Below, piece by piece: positions 32,641 through 45,480 of a stretch of 64,000 bases of DNA. Location: the NCBI GenBank assembly GCA_000827495.1, contig KN817664.1, forward strand, positions 1-64,000, in the 5' to 3' direction. The translations under genes and the position numbers were made by a program. This DNA comes from Hypholoma sublateritium FD-334 SS-4. Its lineage: Eukaryota; Basidiomycota; Agaricomycetes; Agaricales; Strophariaceae. Under the pieces are notes generated by a model, which did no database searches, was not told the DNA's origin, and worked only from the letters and a program-made list of their open reading frames with translations. The stretch's first letter is position 1. The number at the start of each line of letters is the position of its first letter.

Positions 32641-34578
32641 ATGCCCATTCCCGACCTCCCTGGCGTGCTGGTGCCCCGCCATTCAGACCAGGAGCACTGG
32701 CTCAAAAGCCACGTCGCCCACATGTGCCACATTGACAATCCCGAAAAGCAAGTTCTCTGACCCAGCGCACGCACGCGCCGTTAACCGCCACTCTATAGAT
32801 TTCCGGGGAGCCAGCCAGTGAGCTTTGCGCAGCGGGACCTGGACAAATTGGAAAAACAAGAGTGCGTTGTTCGCTTTTTGATGTCTCGTGCCTAGCCATG
32901 ACGTTGCACCAGCTACTGGGTCTGCGAAAAGTCGGACGGCATACGCGTGCTGTTCCTGGTCGTCACCAACCTCGAGACGAAGGACCAAACGACCTTCATC
33001 GTGCGTCGTGTTTCGCGCCCGTCGGCACACTCGCGACTCACCGCCCGCTCTTCGCTTTTTCGCGCGCGCAGATCGATAGGCACAACACGTACCGCGAGAT
33101 CACGGGCATCTACCTCCCGCACCACGAGAACCCGCTCATGCCGCTGCGCAGCAGCCTCATCGACGGCGAGCTCGTCATCGATGTCGACCCCGCCACGCAC
33201 CAGGTGCGTGCCTGTCTCCCTAGCCGCCCGCGGGCCGCTCGTGTGCGCCCCAGCTCACTGCGCGCACTCACAGGAAAAGGTGCGCTTCCTGGCGTTCGAC
33301 TGCCTCGTCATCGACGACTTCAACGTGATGGACCGCCCGCTCGACAAGCGGTACGGGGTGCGTGCGTCCTTGTTCGGCGCGCTGCGCGATGTGCTGAGAC
33401 TGACGCGTTGCAGAGGCTGAAAGAGTGGTTTTACAAGCCCTATGCGCGCATGATCATGGACCACCCGCATGTGGCGGAAAAACAGCCGTTCAGGTGCGTG
33501 CGTGTTCTCTCTGCGTGGGGCGCGTGTGATGAACGCCCGCATGTTGCAGCCTCAAGGTCAAGGAGATCAAGCTTTCATACCACGTCGAGCAGGTGTTCAG
33601 TGTGGATATTCCGGCGCTGCAGCACGGGAACGACGGGCTCATCTACACCTGTGTGAGCACGCCGTACACGCCCGGCACGGATACCAACATGTATGTTTCA
33701 TTTTTCTCATCGTAACCGCGCATATATTCAGCGAGATCTTGCAGACTCAAGTGGAAACCCCCATCGGAAAACTCAATAGACTTCAAACTCGTGCTCCGCT
33801 TCCCACCCTCAAAATACAATCCCAATGAACCCGACTGGCACGCCAAACCGCTGTTCCTGCTCCACGTGTGGTGCGGCGGCGACAAGTACGAGCAGTACGA
33901 CGACCTCCACGTCGAGGACATGGAGTGGGAAGAGTGAGTCCCGTGTTTGCCGCAGATCCATATCTCATGGCGAATGAAGGTTTCCGCGTGCTGCAGACCT
34001 AGGCTGACTTGTTTTCTCGTTTTTAGTCTTAAACGGTCGGGGGAGCAGGTCGACGACCGCGTCGTGGAAGTACACTGGGACCCGTCAATCGCGCGTTGGC
34101 GCATGATGCGCTTCCGCGACGACAAGCCGCACGGGAACCACAAAAGCGTCGTCGAGAATATCCTGTCGAGCATCGCGGACGGGGTGGAAAAAGACGCAGT
34201 GAGTCTCGCTCTCTCATCTCCGCTATCGAAGCGCCATCTGGGCGATTGGGTGCACGCATATCCAGCCGACCTCTGCATCCGCTTCTTTTTCGTTGAGCAA
34301 CAACTGACCATGTGGCTCGCGCTCTTCCTTCTTTGCAGCTCCTGGAACGATCCAACGCAATCCGCGCATCGTGGAAGGCGCGCCATGGGCAACCAGCCGG
34401 ACCCCCCGGCCCGTCGGGGCAGCAGCACGCGCTGCCGGCGCGTCCCGCACATCTACCTCCCTCAGCGTCGTCATCGACAGCGCAACTGCCTCCCATCGAA
34501 TTCAAGTACGGTCCCCTCGCTGCGTCGCCGTGGAGCAAAGTGGCGGGGCCCGCGGTCGTCGCGGGCATGAAGCGCTGA
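32641..34578 (+). CDS. mRNA guanylyltransferase (capping enzyme)
   Basis: Ten exons (32641-32747, 32799-32861, 32913-33000, 33072-33203, 33274-33357, 33414-33493, 33550-33690, 33745-33933, 34027-34198, 34339-34578) give 431 residues. The nucleotidyltransferase core has motif I EKSDGIR with the GMP-accepting lysine near Lys63, then LIDGELVID (motif III), HGNDGLIYTC (motif IIIa/IV region) and ILKWKP (motif V), and an OB-fold end with FRDDKPHGN. The enzyme adds GMP to the 5' end of nascent Pol II transcripts. A Pro/Ala-rich C-terminal extension follows. The first intron begins with GC (GCAAGT) rather than GT; with it, NPEKFPGSQPV reads through as in the family. Confidence 0.92.
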
Positions 34579-35968
34579 GCTGGGGCGCGTACTGCGCGTC
34601 CTGCTTGCCGCAGACAGCGGGCCTTTGTCGACGTCGGCTACGCGCTGTCCTCTCAGTCGAGGCAGAAAACAGAAGGCCACCCATCCATACACACACACAC
34701 CTCTATCCGAATGAGTTACCCACATCACACATCCCCACAGTCCCCCAACGCGACATTCATGCACTGCTCGTATATGGCAATTACAAGGGCGTCGCACTGT
34801 CGTCGAATCGCGTTTATGTCCGCCCAGGTCGGTTTCGGTCTGAGGCTTCGGCGCGTTGCGAGGGCAACTTGCAACTACTCCCTTCTCGCATCGCGAGTCC
34901 CGGTACCTGCTTCGCCCTCGACAACACCTACGAATTGCGAAACCACCTAAAACCACCCGTCTTCGTCTTGAATCCGATATATGCTGTGATGATCTCATCA
35001 TTTCTAGTCCTTCGCCCCCCTCCGAGACCGCCGTCTCCCTGATTCTAGAATCCTATCTATACATCCCCTACTAAGTAAGCGATATCCTACTGGACCTAGA
35101 TAATTCACGACATACACACATGGCAACCCTACCTACCTATCTCTTACTGCAGCTTACCATCGCGCGCAGCGCCCCAATTGCACGCACCCATGCTTAAATT
35201 TCAAATTGCATCTGCAGCCGCGGGACGCAGAGTAGCAGATGCATCACCTACATATCATCACCACCGGCGCTCATCAGTAAAGCAGACGCATGGAACGATC
35301 GATTGTAGAATGCGTCAGTTTATCAGAAATGGAACCATGAGACGAGAATAAATATACCTACTTAATTCCCTGCTCTCGCCTATACTACGAAATCCTACGA
35401 AATCGTTTAATCAATAAGCGATTTAGTGTGTAAATACGAGTGCTTATAGGCTACCAACTAGAGACTGAGGCTTGGTTGAGGTAGCCAGTGCACGTACGCA
35501 GGCTGCAATACGCTGGCTACCTTTTGAAATACTTCCCACGCTCATGGTGAAGGTGCGAAACTCCACTGAGCACTTGTCCCAAACTTGTCCTCCCATTTCT
35601 CTTGGCAGCATGAATTCCGTCTCCTGGCTCACTAACACCTGGTGTTCTTCGATACGCAGCGTTGCATGTCTTTATACGCTTGGAAAGAAACCTTATAGAA
35701 CACAGTAATTCCCTTGGTAAGCTCATGGGAACATCGCAAGAACACCGAGAGGTTGAGAATCATTCTCAGCGTCAATGTCGATGCCGTATATTCATCCGGC
35801 CTCTCATGTTCATTCAGCTCACTCTATAGTCAATGATAGACTGTGAAAAAGAAGTACGATCGCATTCAGTTACAGTAGGCGCCTATTTCTGTCACGTTGA
35901 TAGTGCGTGAAAACTGACCTACTATTAAAGACTGACTCGGACTTGCGTGGCAATGCCTCTTGACGGCA
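34579..35968. other. Intergenic stretch before the NLR gene
   Basis: No gene was recognised on either strand. The middle holds a sequence block related to one on the other side of the NLR gene (separate entry). Confidence 0.5.
35143..35277. repeat. Left flanking repeat of the NLR gene
   Basis: Shares collinear blocks with 40815-41107: CTTAC-GCAGCT followed by CCATCGCG, a CGCACCCAT block, CCCCAATTGCA, and the 19-base identical CACCACCGGCGCTCATCAG (35259-35277 here). Spacing between blocks differs, so the copies are old or have indels. Confidence 0.55.
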
Positions 35969-38900
35969 ATGTGCTTCCCCAGAATCTCGTTCAGCTTCAA
36001 GAAAGCAAAAAAACGGGATGATGCGCCTGATGTCCAGCTACTAGAAACTCTAGAATCGGGCGCAGCTATCGGAGAACAAGCAGCTCTGCCAACTTCGGGC
36101 GCCGAACCACTACCTACTGGCAATGAAAATTCTCCAGTTCCATCTCACGCCGCAAACGATTCTGCGGTTGAGGCCACCGAGGATGATCCAGCCGCATCCG
36201 ACCCTGGCCGTGGTGCATGGCGAACAGCAAAAGCCGCTGCGATTACGGCTTTATCCTTGGCCGAAAAAATTCTCGATGGTTTGCCCGTCCCTGGTGCAAA
36301 GGGTACAATCGGTGCCGTGCTGCTAATCATTCAAAAGATAGATGTGCGTGTTCCTTCCTTGTACATTCTTTCAGGGCACGCTGATCCCCCTCTGGGCCGC
36401 CCTTTTTAGAAAGCCAGCGCAAATGTGGAAACACTTAAAACACTGGAAAGCCAAGTCAACCAATTGCGTGATAAGGCCCTTATCCCCTTTCATGACAATC
36501 AGCAAAACCTTCCCGACGATTTACGAAAGGACCTTGAAGATCTCCTTAAGTATGCAAATTTCTTATAGCGTTTAACTCAGACTCCGAGTCTAAACAGTTT
36601 CTTTCTAGCACCCTTGACAAACTTGGACAGGTTTGGATTTCGCGACGGAATCGCGGTACAGGCCGTCGTATCCTTGATTCAACCGAAGATGATCTTGATT
36701 TGCAAGACTTCAATGAAGGCATCAGGAGAGCAATTGCGCAATTCGAGGTAAATCTCTCTGGTCCATATATGACATCCTGATCACGACAGAAGTAAAACAG
36801 TTCAGTGGAAGCATACAACTTCGTCTAACCCAGAACCAACATACAAAAGATTTAACGAAGATCAGTGTTGCCGTGAATGTTAGCCAAATTCCTGATCTCA
36901 GACTTGTTATACAGTGTTCATATACATACCTTTTGACTTCAGGCAATCGAAATAAGGTCAAGCTCTGTCAATAATCTGCCACGCGCGAACGAAGCTTCAT
37001 TCAGTTCCGGAAGGATTGGGGCACCATCACTCTGTTTCGCTGGGACTCGCGAGACTATTCTAAAAACTGTCCAAGATTGGCTCGTGGATAAGACACGGCC
37101 GAATGTGTTCTGGTTGAACGGCTTAGCAGGAATTGGAAAATCTACCATTGCGATGACACTCTCAAAAAATGCTCATGAACTGGAATTGTTGGGCGGAAGT
37201 TTTTTCTTTTCACGGGGCGACAAGGCATCAAGTGATCCTGGCTTGGTCTTCCCTACTCTGGCCTTTCAGCTAGCTCAATACGATTCGGATTTCAAACAAA
37301 CACTTGGCAACGTCTTAGACAACAATCCTAGTTATGGTTACGACTCTGCTCAGATACAACTCGACAAACTCATAATTAGTCCCCTTCGTGACTCGCAGCT
37401 ACGAAGGAAATCCCTTCTCTTCGTCATTGATGCTCTTGACGAATGTTCACACAAAGAGAAAACCGTTGAATTACTCCAACTTATATTGGCTTATTCCAAC
37501 CGATTCCCATCTGGTCTCCGCGTCTTCATTACTAGCCGCCCAGAAAATCACATTCGTTCCATATTCAATCAAGAGCACAACGTTGACAAAATCGTCTTAC
37601 ATGACATTGAAGCCTCCATTGTTCGGAACGATATTTACTTGTATCTAAAAGAAGAACTCACCCGGTTACCAAAACGACTGGCAGTCCGCGTCGGTCCTAA
37701 CTGGCCAAAGGAGGACGACTTACAAGCATTGGTCGAAAAGTCGGGAAGGTTTTTCATCTATGCCGCCACTGCACTCAAGTTCGTGAGTAAAGATCCTCCG
37801 CGGACTCCTCAGCGTCACCTCGATATACTCCTCGGACTTCGGCAAGTGACTAATGATAAACTCCTTCCCTACCGCGACTTGGACACCTTATACCTAGCAG
37901 TTCTGCGTAATGCATATCCTGAAGACACGGAAGAGGAGAACGCAGAGCGTTTCCGTTGGGTCGTAGGCTGTATTGTTTTACTGCTCGACCCGTTACCTAG
38001 GGATGCTCTAGGAAGGTTTACTTTGACGGATCCTGACGACATAAGCGACACACTTTACCATCTACATTCGGTTATAATCTGCCCGACTTCCTTGAAAGAA
38101 GCTCCACACATCTACCATCCATCTTTCCGGGATTTCCTTACAGAGCGCTGCGAAGACAGAATGTTTGCAGTTGTACGCGCTGAACAAGAACGGCGTTTGC
38201 TGTTGCGCTGCCTTGACTTGATGATGGAGACCCTAACTCGTGACGTGGCCCATGTTGGCAATTATTGGGACGACGTTTCTGATAGTAAACACTTGAAGGA
38301 TGCTGCAGACAGGACTCTAACTCCAGAGATCCAATATTCATGTCTTCATTGGGCGACGCACCTTGTCTATCTCAAAGAATCGGACGACGAGATATTAACA
38401 CGTCTAAATAGCTTTGCATCAGATCACCTGCTACATTGGTTCGAGGTTATGAGCCTCCTCAGTGCAACGCCATTAGCAGTATTCATTATCCAAGATGTTC
38501 ACCGATGGGTGGTACGAAGTTTGTCAAGTTGATTAGATTTTCATACTCATTCAAACTCCAAATAGGTTGCGTTCACCTCAAACGAACGGCTGAAATCTTT
38601 ATGTTACGATGGATATAGATTCATCCTGTCGTACCAGGTCCCAATTGCAAAAGGCCCCTCGCAGGTTTATCGAAGCGCACTTGCGTTCACCCCGAAGGAG
38701 ACACTTCTGTACAAAATGTATCAACAGGAGTTGCACAATTGTCTCCACGTACTCCACGGTGTAGGCCCAAGATGGTCGCCACGCCTGACTACTGTGCAGT
38801 GCGGATGGGGGGGCTCGCTAACGTCAGTTACTTATTCCCCGACAGGACAATATTTTGCAACTGGTACATCAAGCTCGCGTATCAGTGTTTGGGATGCTAC

Positions 38901-40386
38901 TTCTTACGACAAGGTTGTGTCCTTTGATCATGACGGTGAAATTTACGCATTGTGCTTTACACCGGACGGTCATCATCTATTATCAGCAAATAGTAATGGA
39001 GTCATCTGCATTTGGGACATCATCTCATCTACGGCTATTCTCTCTCTCGACGGTCATTCAGCACCAATCCACTCTCTTTCTGCACGCCCAAAGACCTCGA
39101 TTTTTGCTTCCGCGTCCGTCGACGCCACCGTTCGTATATGGAATTGGAACATCACATCTGGCTCGCAGATAGCTTTACTTCCCCATGGACAAGCGGCAGT
39201 CTTCTCTGTTGTCTTTTTCCCTGATGGATCTTTTCATCTGCTATCTGGAGCAGCTGATAAACAAATACGATTATGGGATGCAGAACGCTCTACCGTGCTA
39301 CGCATTTTCAAGGGAAATACAGGACCTATCCGCACTCTGTCGATATCAGCGGATGGATTGCAATTTGCGTCGGGTTCTGATGATAATTCTATTAGAATTT
39401 TTTCGCTCTCTGGCGAATCTGACAATGACGCAATCTCAACCTTGAAGGGTCATACCAAACCTATTCATTCTGTGGCATTCTCTCCTATCAATTCATCGCA
39501 GCTAGTCTCTGGCGGGCCCGACGAGTATATGACCTGTGGGTGGGACATCAATTCTCAGAACGTTGTGGCAACTTTTCGTGGAAAGATTGCAGGAATCGCA
39601 TATGCTCCAGATGGCCGCACCTTTATCTCAGGTAAGAAATTCTAGTGGCCACTGTCATCGATTCACCAGTAAACATAATTGGATGCACAATTAACAGCCC
39701 ACACCGACGGTACCTACAGAATTTGGGACGCCATGGCTACTCCCGAAGCTAAGGACCCAGCCGACCACACAGATTTTGTGCACGCGCTCACCTTCAGCCT
39801 TGACGGCAGGCTCATAGCTACGGCAGGGGGTCACGTCGAGAGATCGGTCAAGATATGGGATGCTATTGCTGGCAAACATCTCCACACCCTGCTTGGCCAT
39901 GATTGGGCCGTATACTCTCTGTCGTTTTCCCCAGATGGATCCAAACTCGCATCAGGTAGCGGTGATTACACTGCAAGGGTTTGGGACGTGGAGTCAGGAA
40001 CGGGTGTTGCTGTTCTGCACCACCCCAGCTATGTCAAGCATATTGATTTTCACGAAGATGGACGCCAGGTGGTCAGCCAAACAGATGAAATGACATATAT
40101 CTGGGACTTAGAACACCCAGAAATACCTACTGACACCAAAGTCGGTGTGGGTCCCGACCCTACAAACAGCATGTATGGGTTGAGCGAAGGCTTTTCGATT
40201 TATATGGGGGAAGCCCATTGGTTGTTCATGGGCCCTGGATCGGATGAAAGACCGGTAGGCGCGGTGCCGGAAGAGTTTCGAGTTTGTGGATTTGTATTTC
40301 ACTCTGACCGTTTAGTGGTCGCGGATGTTAGCGGGTCTGTCCTCATCCTGGATACTTCACGGTTGAAGAAGGAATTTCAAGTGTAG
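35969..40386 (+). CDS. NLR-type protein: HeLo-like, NACHT, WD40
   Basis: Exons 35969-36343, 36410-36549, 36609-36747, 36801-36872, 36943-38511, 38566-39631 and 39698-40386 encode 1,349 residues. Residues 1 to about 240 hold a variable start and then a helical part with LPVPGAKGTIGAVLLII, the hallmark of agaricomycete HeLo-like four-helix domains. A NACHT-type NTPase follows: Walker A GLAGIGKST near 302-310 and Walker B LLFVIDALDE near 400-409, then ITSRPENHI and the winged-helix end YHPSFRDFL. From about residue 840 come roughly ten WD40 blades (IRLWDAERS, VRIWNW, VKIWDAIAG, ARVWDVES). Fungal NLRs of this plan control non-self recognition and regulated cell death. The donor of the 72-nt exon 4 is ambiguous between 36873 and 36879. 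Confidence 0.9.
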
Positions 40387-40814
40387 TCATCAACTTGAGT
40401 ATTCTGGTTTATCTATACGTACCGCGTCGCGATGGTTAGTAGGTGAAATTCACGCTTCACGGAGAGCTTAATCACAAAACTCATGAACATTTGAATGCGT
40501 TCTTGAAAAGAGAATTGAGCCGGCATTTCTGAACAGAGAACCGCGACGACAGTGGAATGAATATTTTGTGAACGAGGAACTCGAGGTTGTGAGCCAGCTG
40601 GATTATCATGCGATGATTGTCTTTGGCGCGGGCCATTGAAAATGTCATGCAATAGTAGCAGAATAGCAGGGAGGAATCCTCGTAGCTGTGGGCGTCTACT
40701 ATGCTTGCAGTTGCTTCACCCCCAGTAATTTGCTAGTAAAATCTGGACTCGCGAACTGCAAAATCGACCGCCTGCGTCTCGAATTGGTGTGGAGGACCGA
40801 TATCAATCTCATAC

Positions 40815-41107
40815 ACTTACCGCAGCTAGCCATCGCGTTTAAATGCAGCTCCTCAGTTGCCCGCACCCATTACTGTATCGCAAATTCAATAAAACAATCC
40901 GATGCCCCAATTGCATCTGCATTCCCTATCTATGTGCCTTCATATACGTGCTGCATAATATTGCATACGCATTGCGAAGGCCAAAATTTGGCCAAAATGT
41001 GAATTGCTGAGCACGAAAATCACGCACCCTTTACAACGTTTTCTATCGTGTGGCTCAGGGAGGCAGAGGGAGGCGCAGACGCCAGGCGCACCACCGGCGC
41101 TCATCAG
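40815..41107. repeat. Right flanking repeat of the NLR gene
   Basis: Counterpart of 35143-35277 in direct orientation, about 5.7 kb away. The identical 19-base block ends it at 41089-41107. Additional insertions separate the shared blocks. Confidence 0.55.
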
Positions 41108-41820
41108 CATCTGAATCACACCTAGGCGCTCGACACGATCACGGCCTGTCGCAGAACACCGTGCTGCCCGACAGGTTATAGCTCGCCTGCGCTGCCGTCG
41201 CGCAATAGGCGTGGCTAATTATAAAGGACAGGCGTTCGGGGAGCCAAGTATACAGTTACTACAGTAGTATACTAGTATACGTATCCGCGTCCTGGTGCCT
41301 GCACACGAGGGGGCGCATCGTTCGAGGTCGCCGGGCTGCCCGTGCGCGCCTTCGTAAATCAACAATGTTGGAGATCGCGAGTGGCCCGGGATCCCCTCAG
41401 GCTCTGGCCAGGTCCCGGGATCGAGGCTCCCCCGCCTGCCTGCAGGCTGCCGAGTCGACCGCGCACCGTACTTACAAAGCGAATTTGAAATTAAGCGCTT
41501 CTCGCGCGCGCCCGGCGGCGCCGAATTTGCAAATAGGCGCGCGCCAGGTGATTAAGCCAGCCGCTAGCTGCATTACGCGCTGCATCTCCCGCCCGCAGGC
41601 GATGCGCCACTATCTACTCTATGCACTGTGCATACATATATAGCCGCTCAGGCAGCTGGTGCTAAGTATACTTGCACCGGCGCACTTAAAATATACCGCG
41701 CGGATAGATATAGATAGTATAGCACAGATACGGTTGTGCGTCGATTGATTTAGAGTTTTTGGGACGCATCAGCATCGCTGCATGCGTGTGTGCATATGGT
41801 ATGGCCGTGATATCCAGCGC

Positions 41821-41846
41821 GAATGAATGAATGAACGAATGAATGA
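41821..41846. repeat. GAAT microsatellite
   Basis: Six near-perfect GAAT units, one with an A-to-C change (GAAC). It is a simple repeat within gene-free DNA. Confidence 0.85.
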
Positions 41847-42118
41847 TCGCGGCGCTCCCTGATCGCCCGACGTCAGAGGACGAGGGCACGGGAGCGGTGC
41901 AAACCGCGCGTTGACGACAGCCGCGCGCGCCTGCGAGCAAATCATCCCTTATTGTCCGCAAATGCGAAAGCACAAACGGCTGTAGCAAGTACCGCGGCGC
42001 CTAACCGCCTCGCACACTTATGAATCGCGTGCAGGCGATATCATGCGATGCCAGTCAATTGCCAGTGCGCTTAGCACGCGCGTCGCATAAGGCAGAATGG
42101 AGGTGGGGCGGCTAGTCG

Positions 42119-42134
42119 CATACATACATACATA
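42119..42134. repeat. CATA microsatellite
   Basis: Four CATA units in a row, a simple repeat. Confidence 0.8.
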
Positions 42135-44032
42135 ATACTCTGCGCAGGCCGCTGATCATGAATCTGATGAACATCTGAATAGTATACGCAGTGGGCAACA
42201 AACATAACGTGCCACCTGCCAGCGCCAGTAAGCCCAAGCGGGCGCGCCGTAAGCAGAAGCCCCCTCGGCGAATCAACGCGGCGAATTGAGCGCCTTCTTC
42301 GTGTTTGGAGAGCGGCTGGGGGACCTGCGCATGGGAACGCGGCGAATTATGCATGCATATAATGCGCGTGGAGACCGGCCGCGCTGGCGCAGGAAGAGTT
42401 GGGCGTCGAAAATAGACCGAAAAGAAGGCAGAACAAGGCGCGAACCCTAACTTGAGACTTCTGACAGGCGCAACCTGATCAGAAGGGAAGACACTAGCGC
42501 GTCGCGTTAATTAAAACACGTATGTATTGTGTCGGCTCCAGGGCAACGTCCATCCAGCGGAACGAAAACGAAGAAACGATGTTGTTGTGCTTAGGCAGGC
42601 AGTCTAAGAACGAACACAAAAGACAATGAATTCAGATTTGTATAGACAGAAACAAGGAAGAACGGAACAGAACAGGTCGTGAACCGCGCGCGGGCACGCG
42701 CGGGGAGTCGTAACGGAATCAGAGTCAGAGACGAGGACAGCAAATGGAAAGCATAGGGGATTCGAGCGGAGTATATATGTACAAGCGCAGGAACGGATGG
42801 GCAAGGTGGATGGGGCGGGGCGGGCGGAGCCCGGGGAGAACAAAATTCGAGGCGCGTTCAGTCATATCTAATCGTTACAAATATCCGAGACGGGGACGGG
42901 AGAACACAAACGGGTGGAGGGGAGATGAAATGGCGCTGCGGACAGGCGGCCATTGGGCACCGGCGGCGAGGGTGTCGGCAGCCGGGCGGGCGACGATGAG
43001 CTGTGCGTGCTCACGTGCGGAGGGGAGACGATGGGCTGGAAGCCCATATCGAGTGGGGGAACGGATGTGCGGTGTGGGCGGGTGGAGAGCGAGAGTGCGG
43101 AGAAAAGGGTAAGCGGTGCTCTTCCTCCACATCTCGTGCGCCAGATGGAAGTGTGCAAGTATGTGCGAGGGCGAGGCATGCTGCTCGGGAACGCGTAAAA
43201 AGGTGTAAAAACGCGACGAGGATGCTAGGCCTCAATGGATGTATCAAGAACGAGATGGAACTGAATGGCGGACGAGGGCCGACAAACAGTGGAGAGGGGT
43301 AGGGGAAAGAACCAATAAAGGTGAACGTAATAACAAATATAAGAAATAGATAAACGATACATTTTGGAAATGGACCTGAATCGTGAAATGCATCAATTGA
43401 GCACGGAGACCGACGGGTTGATGCGGGTGTTGGGGTGGCAGTGAGTGACCACGGTGATAACGGAGAGAAAGAGGACGGTCCTAGAGGCACAACTATTGAG
43501 CTCGTGAACATGAACGGAAGATATGACCTGAAATAATCGTGCGTCAGAAGATTTCAGTTTTAGCTCGCGAACGAGGCGGTGGTGAAAAAAGGATTTTTGT
43601 AAGGGGTCGTAAAAGACGTGGTGCCATGCGACGTGTAAATGATGCGGGGAATGGATGAACGTTAATTGTAAATGAATAATGTGAATTGAATAAGCAAAAA
43701 TTGGATTGAAATTCTGGGTAAATGCGTAGAAGACAAAGGGTTCTTGATGACGGGGATGGGTGTATGTGGGTGTTCTTGATGATGCGATGAAGAGAGCACG
43801 GCCGTCGTCTGGGCGTGCCCTCCGTGGCTAATGCGTGTATGCGGTGTGATGAAGGGTGCGGGGATGCATAGTGAGGATTGCAGATGCTGATGAGGTGTGT
43901 AGGGCTTGCAGTTGAAAGTGGGTCGCGCGAGAGAAATAGAACGGTGATTTTGGAACAGATATGACGTGGAGAAGCCTCGAGGGTGGTTAAACGATCGCCT
44001 GCTTCTGAGTCTCGTGCCGCGAGGCGCAATTC

Positions 44033-44807
44033 CTAGTTGAGGAAGCGCGGAGCGGAGGAGAGGGGCGAGACAGCAAAGTCCGCGTATGTGGTGGGGTGCT
44101 CGTCGTTGAGCTCGCCGTAGGACTTGAGGAACATGGGCGAGAGCATCTCGAACCGGTGCTGGCGCTGGGAGGCCAAAGGCGGAAGGAAAGCTGTCTCAAA
44201 GAAGCCCAAGTCCAGCTCGGACACGCCGTGCGCGAGGTCCTCAAAGGCTGTCTCGGGGGTCGACTCGAGCGACGAGCTCAACGATTCGAGAGCATGGTGC
44301 CGGCGTGTCGGCGTGTGTGGGGTGATCGAAAGCCCAGAGAACTCGGTCGGCAGAGTGAGCGCTGCCGGCGTCTGATGGAAACAAAATCAGGGTCACAGGC
44401 CGTCAGCGAGCGCACGACACGCGAGACACTAGTGCGCGCCGAAGAATCAGAAACGGACATACCTCATCAGAAGGAGCGTCTACTGCAATCCACGGCAGGG
44501 CCGTGGGCGCAGACGCGGGCGTGGGGGCATCGACATCGACGATGACGATGGAGGCTGCTGCCGCGACATCGAGGACGTCGACACCATGGACACCACGGAC
44601 CTGGTCGTCGTCGCTGGGCTGGCCAGCGCTGAGGTCGCACTGGCCCTCAGTGACCCGCCACCATTCAATGTCGGCGAGGACCCGCCTGCTCGAGGTCTCG
44701 GAGCCCGAGGAGCGCCTGTGGCCGTTGCCTCTGGCGACGGCGAGACTGGAGGAGTAGGGTGCGGGGCGGACTGCTGGCGACGATGCTGAGCGACGAAGGG
44801 AGGGCAT
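44033..44807 (-). CDS. Small hypothetical protein
   Basis: Minus-strand exons 44807-44463 and 44371-44033 give 227 residues joined in phase 0 through a 91-nt intron. The start is Ser/Arg-rich (MPSLRRSASSPAVRP), followed by GNGHRRSSGSETSSRRVL and a distinctive LADIEWWRVTEGQ. The second exon is acidic with ELDLGFFETAFLPPL and a closing tyrosine-rich SYGELNDEHPTTYADF. No domain, signal peptide or membrane segment is recognised. Composition suggests a partly disordered, phosphorylatable regulatory protein. It is isolated between two gene-poor stretches. Confidence 0.65.
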
Positions 44808-45430
44808 TTTGAGAACAGCCGCCTAACGCAGTGTCTGTGGTGGGTAAGGACGAGTCCCAATTTCTGCGTTTTCCTTATATATTTTCCCAGTACGTAATTA
44901 CGAATTCATTAATTAATATTCTGCGCTCTTTGTTCTCCTGTCATCCATGCCAATCCGTTCCAGAACTCCGCATCCCCCCGACAAAAACAGCAAGCGCCTG
45001 TTGTCCCTCAGACCTCCAACGAAATGACCACCAGTGCACCCGGTACGGGCCATTATCCACCTCAAATACAGATCAAACGCGCGCGCGCCGGTGATGGGTA
45101 TGACAACATCTATTCTCACTCGCCCGGGCTAAGCGAGGCCCTCCTGATGACCAGACCAGCTGGTGACATGCTCGCTGGGGAGCCCAGCACGGAGACGAAT
45201 ATGCAGCGCTCCAATATATACACGCTCTCGTTATAATCACACTGAATCACCCGCCGCGTGGGCTGTTGGTACGGATCAGGACATCACTCTAGGTTGCCGG
45301 CGCGTGCCGGTGCGCGTCCCAGGCCAGCATCTTCCACTGCGCGCGCGGCCCCTCGTCCGCATTTCGCCCGTATCCCCCAGAACGCGACAAAATTACTCTC
45401 AAAGTATATATCCATGCTCTAAATTATTAA

Positions 45431-45480
45431 CGACGCGTTAAAACGCGTCGAACCGCGCATAGGACGCGTCGCAGACGCGT
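45431..45480. promoter_or_regulatory. Cluster of four ACGCGT boxes
   Basis: ACGCGT occurs at 45433, 45443, 45464 and 45475, spacings of 10, 21 and 11 bases, close to whole helical turns. The first two form a perfect inverted repeat, CGACGCGTT-AA-AACGCGTCG (45431-45450). ACGCGT is the MluI cell-cycle box bound by MBF-type factors in fungi; that meaning is known, but its use here is inference because no gene start was found nearby. Confidence 0.45.

Larger units (their letters stand above)
40387..44032. other. Long gene-free GC-rich stretch 1
   Basis: About 3.6 kb without a credible gene. Many CG-rich frames exist on both strands, but none shows splice-consistent protein similarity. It contains the right flanking repeat of the NLR gene and two microsatellites. 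The part next to 44033 may be the long 3' untranslated region of the minus-strand gene there. Confidence 0.5.

Noticed and set aside
35444..35726. Short minus-strand frames with protein-like composition (DKCSVEFRTFTMSVG)
   Set aside because: No start context, splice partners or known family; too short to call a gene.
42604..44029. Several minus-strand frames of 80-166 residues beyond the gene at 44033
   Set aside because: They lie in probable 3' untranslated sequence, are Ser/Pro-rich by composition and cannot be joined into one protein.
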